A DNA stretch of 22,500 nucleotides from Glandiceps talaboti. Lineage: Eukaryota; Hemichordata; Enteropneusta; Spengelidae. The notes beneath the pieces were generated by a model. The model had not been told where the DNA came from. It ran no database searches and saw nothing but the letters and a program-made list of their open reading frames with translations. This document shows positions 20,709 through 22,500 of this stretch, piece by piece; the stretch's first letter is position 1, and each line of letters begins with the position of its first letter. The stretch is taken from positions 21,075,392 to 21,097,891 of the forward strand of contig NC_135562.1 of assembly GCF_964340395.1 (NCBI RefSeq). Reading direction: 5' to 3'. The translations under genes and the position numbers were made by a program.

Positions 20709-20997
20709 TAGTAGATGGTTAGATTGGCCGACTTGGAATATGTAAGTTACTGGTTCGAGCCTTGTTGCTGCATTTCGATTCGGAATGGTTGAAGGGAAGT
20801 CCTGGGTATGATTTGAACCACGATTGAGCCTCAATCAACCCAGCTGTATAATTGAAGAATCGAACCTGATAGAATAGAATGTGTTGTATGAATGTTGAAT
20901 CCTATGCGTGTACGATGGATTGTATGCTTCCCATTGAGTTAGGGATGCTATATAGTCTATTGTGCCTGTATAGGTATGTACCATGGATACTAATTGT
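20709..20997 (+). mobile_element. Degraded tRNA-headed SINE
   Basis: TGGTTAGATTG (20716-20726) fits an A box with one mismatch, and GGTTCGAGCC (20752-20761) is a good B box, so the head derives from a tRNA. The body continues with TTGCTGCATTTCG, TCCTGGGTATGATTTGAACC (a worn form of the TCCTTGGGCAAGA-CTTAACC text of conserved SINE central domains), ACCCAGCTGTAT, CCTGATAGAATAGAATGTG and GGATTGTATGC. That order of blocks is what I recall from deuterostome and mollusc SINEs. It is clearly diverged and its exact ends are uncertain. It encodes no protein. Confidence 0.55.
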
Positions 20998-21063
20998 ACA
21001 GTGCTATGATCACGTGACATGCATTGTGGACAGTGCTATGATCACGTGACATGCATTGTGGAC
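20998..21063. repeat. 32-bp tandem duplication with E-box
   Basis: Two identical 32-bp units (20998-21029 and 21030-21061), plus two bases of a third, each containing ATCACGTGACATGCATTG. It directly abuts the SINE end, so it may be the SINE's repeated tail or a later duplication. Confidence 0.93.
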
Positions 21064-21118
21064 GTCGCTTCATAATTATATATGTATAATTAGAAGTCAG
21101 TATCATAACATCGATCAC
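21064..21118. other. Short spacer with AT palindrome
   Basis: AATTATA-TATG-TATAATT (21074-21091) is a perfect small inverted repeat. Confidence 0.6.
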
Positions 21119-21412
21119 ACCCTCCTGGTCTCTCTCTAGACCTATTCACGCTCTATTTCTTCATTCACCCCTTCATTTTCTGCCCTTATTTATTCTCTCA
21201 TCCCCTCCCTCCCTTTTTCAGACCTATCCATGTAACCCCCTATTCCCCTCTCCCCTTTTTTCTATCTTAGTACCCCTTTCTCTCCCATTCTACAAACTGT
21301 CTCTCGCTTTCCCTTCCCCTTTTACAAGCCCATCTATCTGTCATTCTCTCTATTCTTCTCCCAACCCTCGCCCCTCTGTTTAATCTCAGTGTCCGTGCCT
21401 CCTCTCTCCAAC

Positions 21413-21443
<31 letters not shown>

Positions 21444-21467
21444 GCCTCTCTCTCTCTTTTCTGTTCT
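21119..21467. repeat. 350-bp pyrimidine-rich tract with (CTGT)n
   Basis: The plus strand is dominated by C and T for about 350 bp (CTCTCTCT, CCCTCCCTCCC, TTCTTC), with a pure CTGT block at 21415-21444 near its end. Such polypurine-polypyrimidine DNA can form triplex (H-DNA). The minus-strand R/E-rich frame 21267-21485 is a shadow. Confidence 0.85.
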
Positions 21468-21979
21468 AAAAATGCCAAATATCATCTGCCACTATCATAT
21501 AGTGTGGTGTAGCTCTAGACTTGATGTAACTTGTTACCGTAGCAACGAATATCATGACGCATCCCATTCTTGTATTTGGTCTAATAAACTAGTTCCATGG
21601 TTATGATTCTGGAAAGAAGTTAAAAATCTGAAGAGACCTGGGTCTGATCAATGGTAAGGAGTCCATTGTCCCATTACTGCCACAATATTGATTTTATAGG
21701 CATTGGTTGTTTACTACTATTATCACCACAGGGAGTTTCTGTGATCGAGGCACTGCATTAATTAATTTACAGTTGAAGGCCAAAATTCACACAAAGACTA
21801 GGTGGGCGCACGACCGACTTGCCTGGATCGAGATCACCATCTTCGCTCTAATACGGTATCCCCAGAATCTTACCATCACAATATTGCCCATCTCCCCTGT
21901 GAGACCTACTCCTTTCATCCCACCACAATGATTGTTAACAGTAGGATGCCAAAATAATAAAATACCGCGAAGTTAGATA
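21468..21979. other. Unique DNA with one X-box
   Basis: GTTACCGTAGCAAC (21533-21546) is a full RFX X-box. A plus frame at 21707-21931 (74 codons, starting at a TTG codon) follows an acceptor-like CACCACAG and ends in TGA. I see no domain and do not call it. ATG/GTAAGG near 21651 is donor-like only. Confidence 0.45.
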
Positions 21980-22050
21980 ATGCAATGTGACCCACTCCCC
22001 CAATTCCCCCTCCCCTGTAATTACTGAAAGCTCCCTTTATTTATCTGTAG
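21980..22050 (+). repeat. Dispersed repeat, copy B (pairs with 311-390)
   Basis: AATGTGACCC, ACTCCCCCAATTCC, CCCTCCCCTGTAATTACTGAA and AGCTCCCTTTAT follow the same order as copy A on the same strand. The two copies differ by scattered substitutions and short gaps. Confidence 0.6.
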
Positions 22051-22342
22051 CCAGCGTACAATCGCACGTAAATCAGGACTAACAGATACGTATGAAAATA
22101 GTTTTTGTACTAATTGCCCACAGTTACAAACACGATAGATTGTAAATGCAAAAGAAATGATGGTGGCGATGACGTCACGATATCTAGATAGCAAAAATAA
22201 AATATATTTGGTTAATATTTCGTCTATAACATTGACTTATCTTCTCATCCGATGTTGGAAGCATAATGTACAAAGTTTACTACCTTTCCAGAAAACAGTT
22301 CATCCTAATATTTGGTTTCAGCTTACCAATATGGTTGCGTAA
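22051..22342. other. Unique DNA with one CRE
   Basis: TGACGTCA lies at 22170-22177. The frame 22157-22342 is featureless. Confidence 0.5.
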
Positions 22343-22500
22343 TACGCTTAGGGTAGTGTCGCAGTACCATATACGCTTAGGGTAGTGTTGCAGTACCATA
22401 TACGCTTAGGGTAGTGTCGCAGTACCATATACGCTTAGGGTAGTGTTTCAGTACCATATATGCTTAGGGTAGTGTCGCAGTACCATATATGCTTAGGGTA
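22343..22500. repeat. 29-bp satellite, 5.4 copies, cut by right edge
   Basis: Unit starts fall at 22343, 22372, 22401, 22430, 22459 and 22488, an exact 29-bp period. Each unit has the form TAYGCTTAGGGTAGTGT, then a variable pair (CG, TG or TT), then CAGTACCATA. The C/T change in TAYGC is shared by the last two units. Every unit holds TTAGGG, but the rest is not telomeric. The array continues beyond the window. Confidence 0.97.

Noticed and set aside
20716-20761. Functional tRNA gene
   Set aside because: A and B boxes are present but too close together, the arms do not fold into a cloverleaf, and the downstream text is SINE-like.
21707-21931. 74-codon frame after an acceptor-like CACCACAG
   Set aside because: Starts at a TTG codon, lacks any recognisable domain, and length is ordinary for chance.
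22343-22500. True telomere
   Set aside because: TTAGGG occurs once per 29 bp within otherwise unrelated sequence, not as a continuous hexamer array.
1-22500. CRISPR array or bacterial gene cluster
   Set aside because: Repeats here are contiguous without unique spacers, and there are no long genes, operons or Shine-Dalgarno patterns.

Overview
The window reads as non-coding DNA from an animal genome, most likely a marine invertebrate. The evidence for this is indirect. It is AT-rich with frequent CpG outside genes, unlike a CpG-depleted vertebrate. It is very rich in simple repeats. It carries a degraded tRNA-headed SINE of a type I associate with invertebrate deuterostomes and molluscs. No bacterial operon, CRISPR array, rRNA or intact tRNA gene is visible. 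I cannot name the species; an invertebrate deuterostome (hemichordate, echinoderm or lancelet) is a low-confidence guess.

Layout. 1-1720 holds a (CAT)n edge, a motif cluster with a perfect DR5 of AGGTCA (432-448) next to GTCACGTGAC, (ATTGT)12, a 35-bp tandem repeat and a 400-bp CAA/CAACA compound satellite. 1976-2275 resembles the 3' end of an old retroelement. 2276-5384 is unique non-coding sequence. 5385-5741 is the only place where a promoter-like CpG/ETS stretch meets an ATG in good context, about 48 open codons and a splice-donor-like end; it is a tentative first exon. 5742-9176 is non-coding with TATG/TTTG, poly-G and TTG repeats. 9177-9289 is a nested inverted repeat. 9290-11794 is non-coding with a perfect NFI-type palindrome. 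11795-12057 is a GGT/GAT triplet array. 12058-17694 is non-coding with a TATG/TG array, (ATTC)11 and five E2F-like sites. 17695-17763 is a foldback element. 18242-18408 is a TTGA/CTGA array. 20377-20420 is a tandem CRE. 20709-20997 is the SINE, followed by a 32-bp tandem duplication, a 350-bp pyrimidine tract, a second copy of a dispersed repeat also seen at 311-390, and a 29-bp satellite running off the right edge.

Most open reading frames are short, lack ATG starts, or are translations of simple repeats, so I do not call them genes. The most striking global signal is an excess of long palindromic transcription-factor words: 20 CACGTG (9 of them TCACGTGA), four TGACGTCA plus five TGACGTAA, six good RFX X-boxes, and six GGCGGGAA E2F-type cores. 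This could mean regulatory DNA (a large intron or intergenic region), or it could be a genome-wide word bias; one window cannot separate these. I found no convincing previously undescribed gene system.
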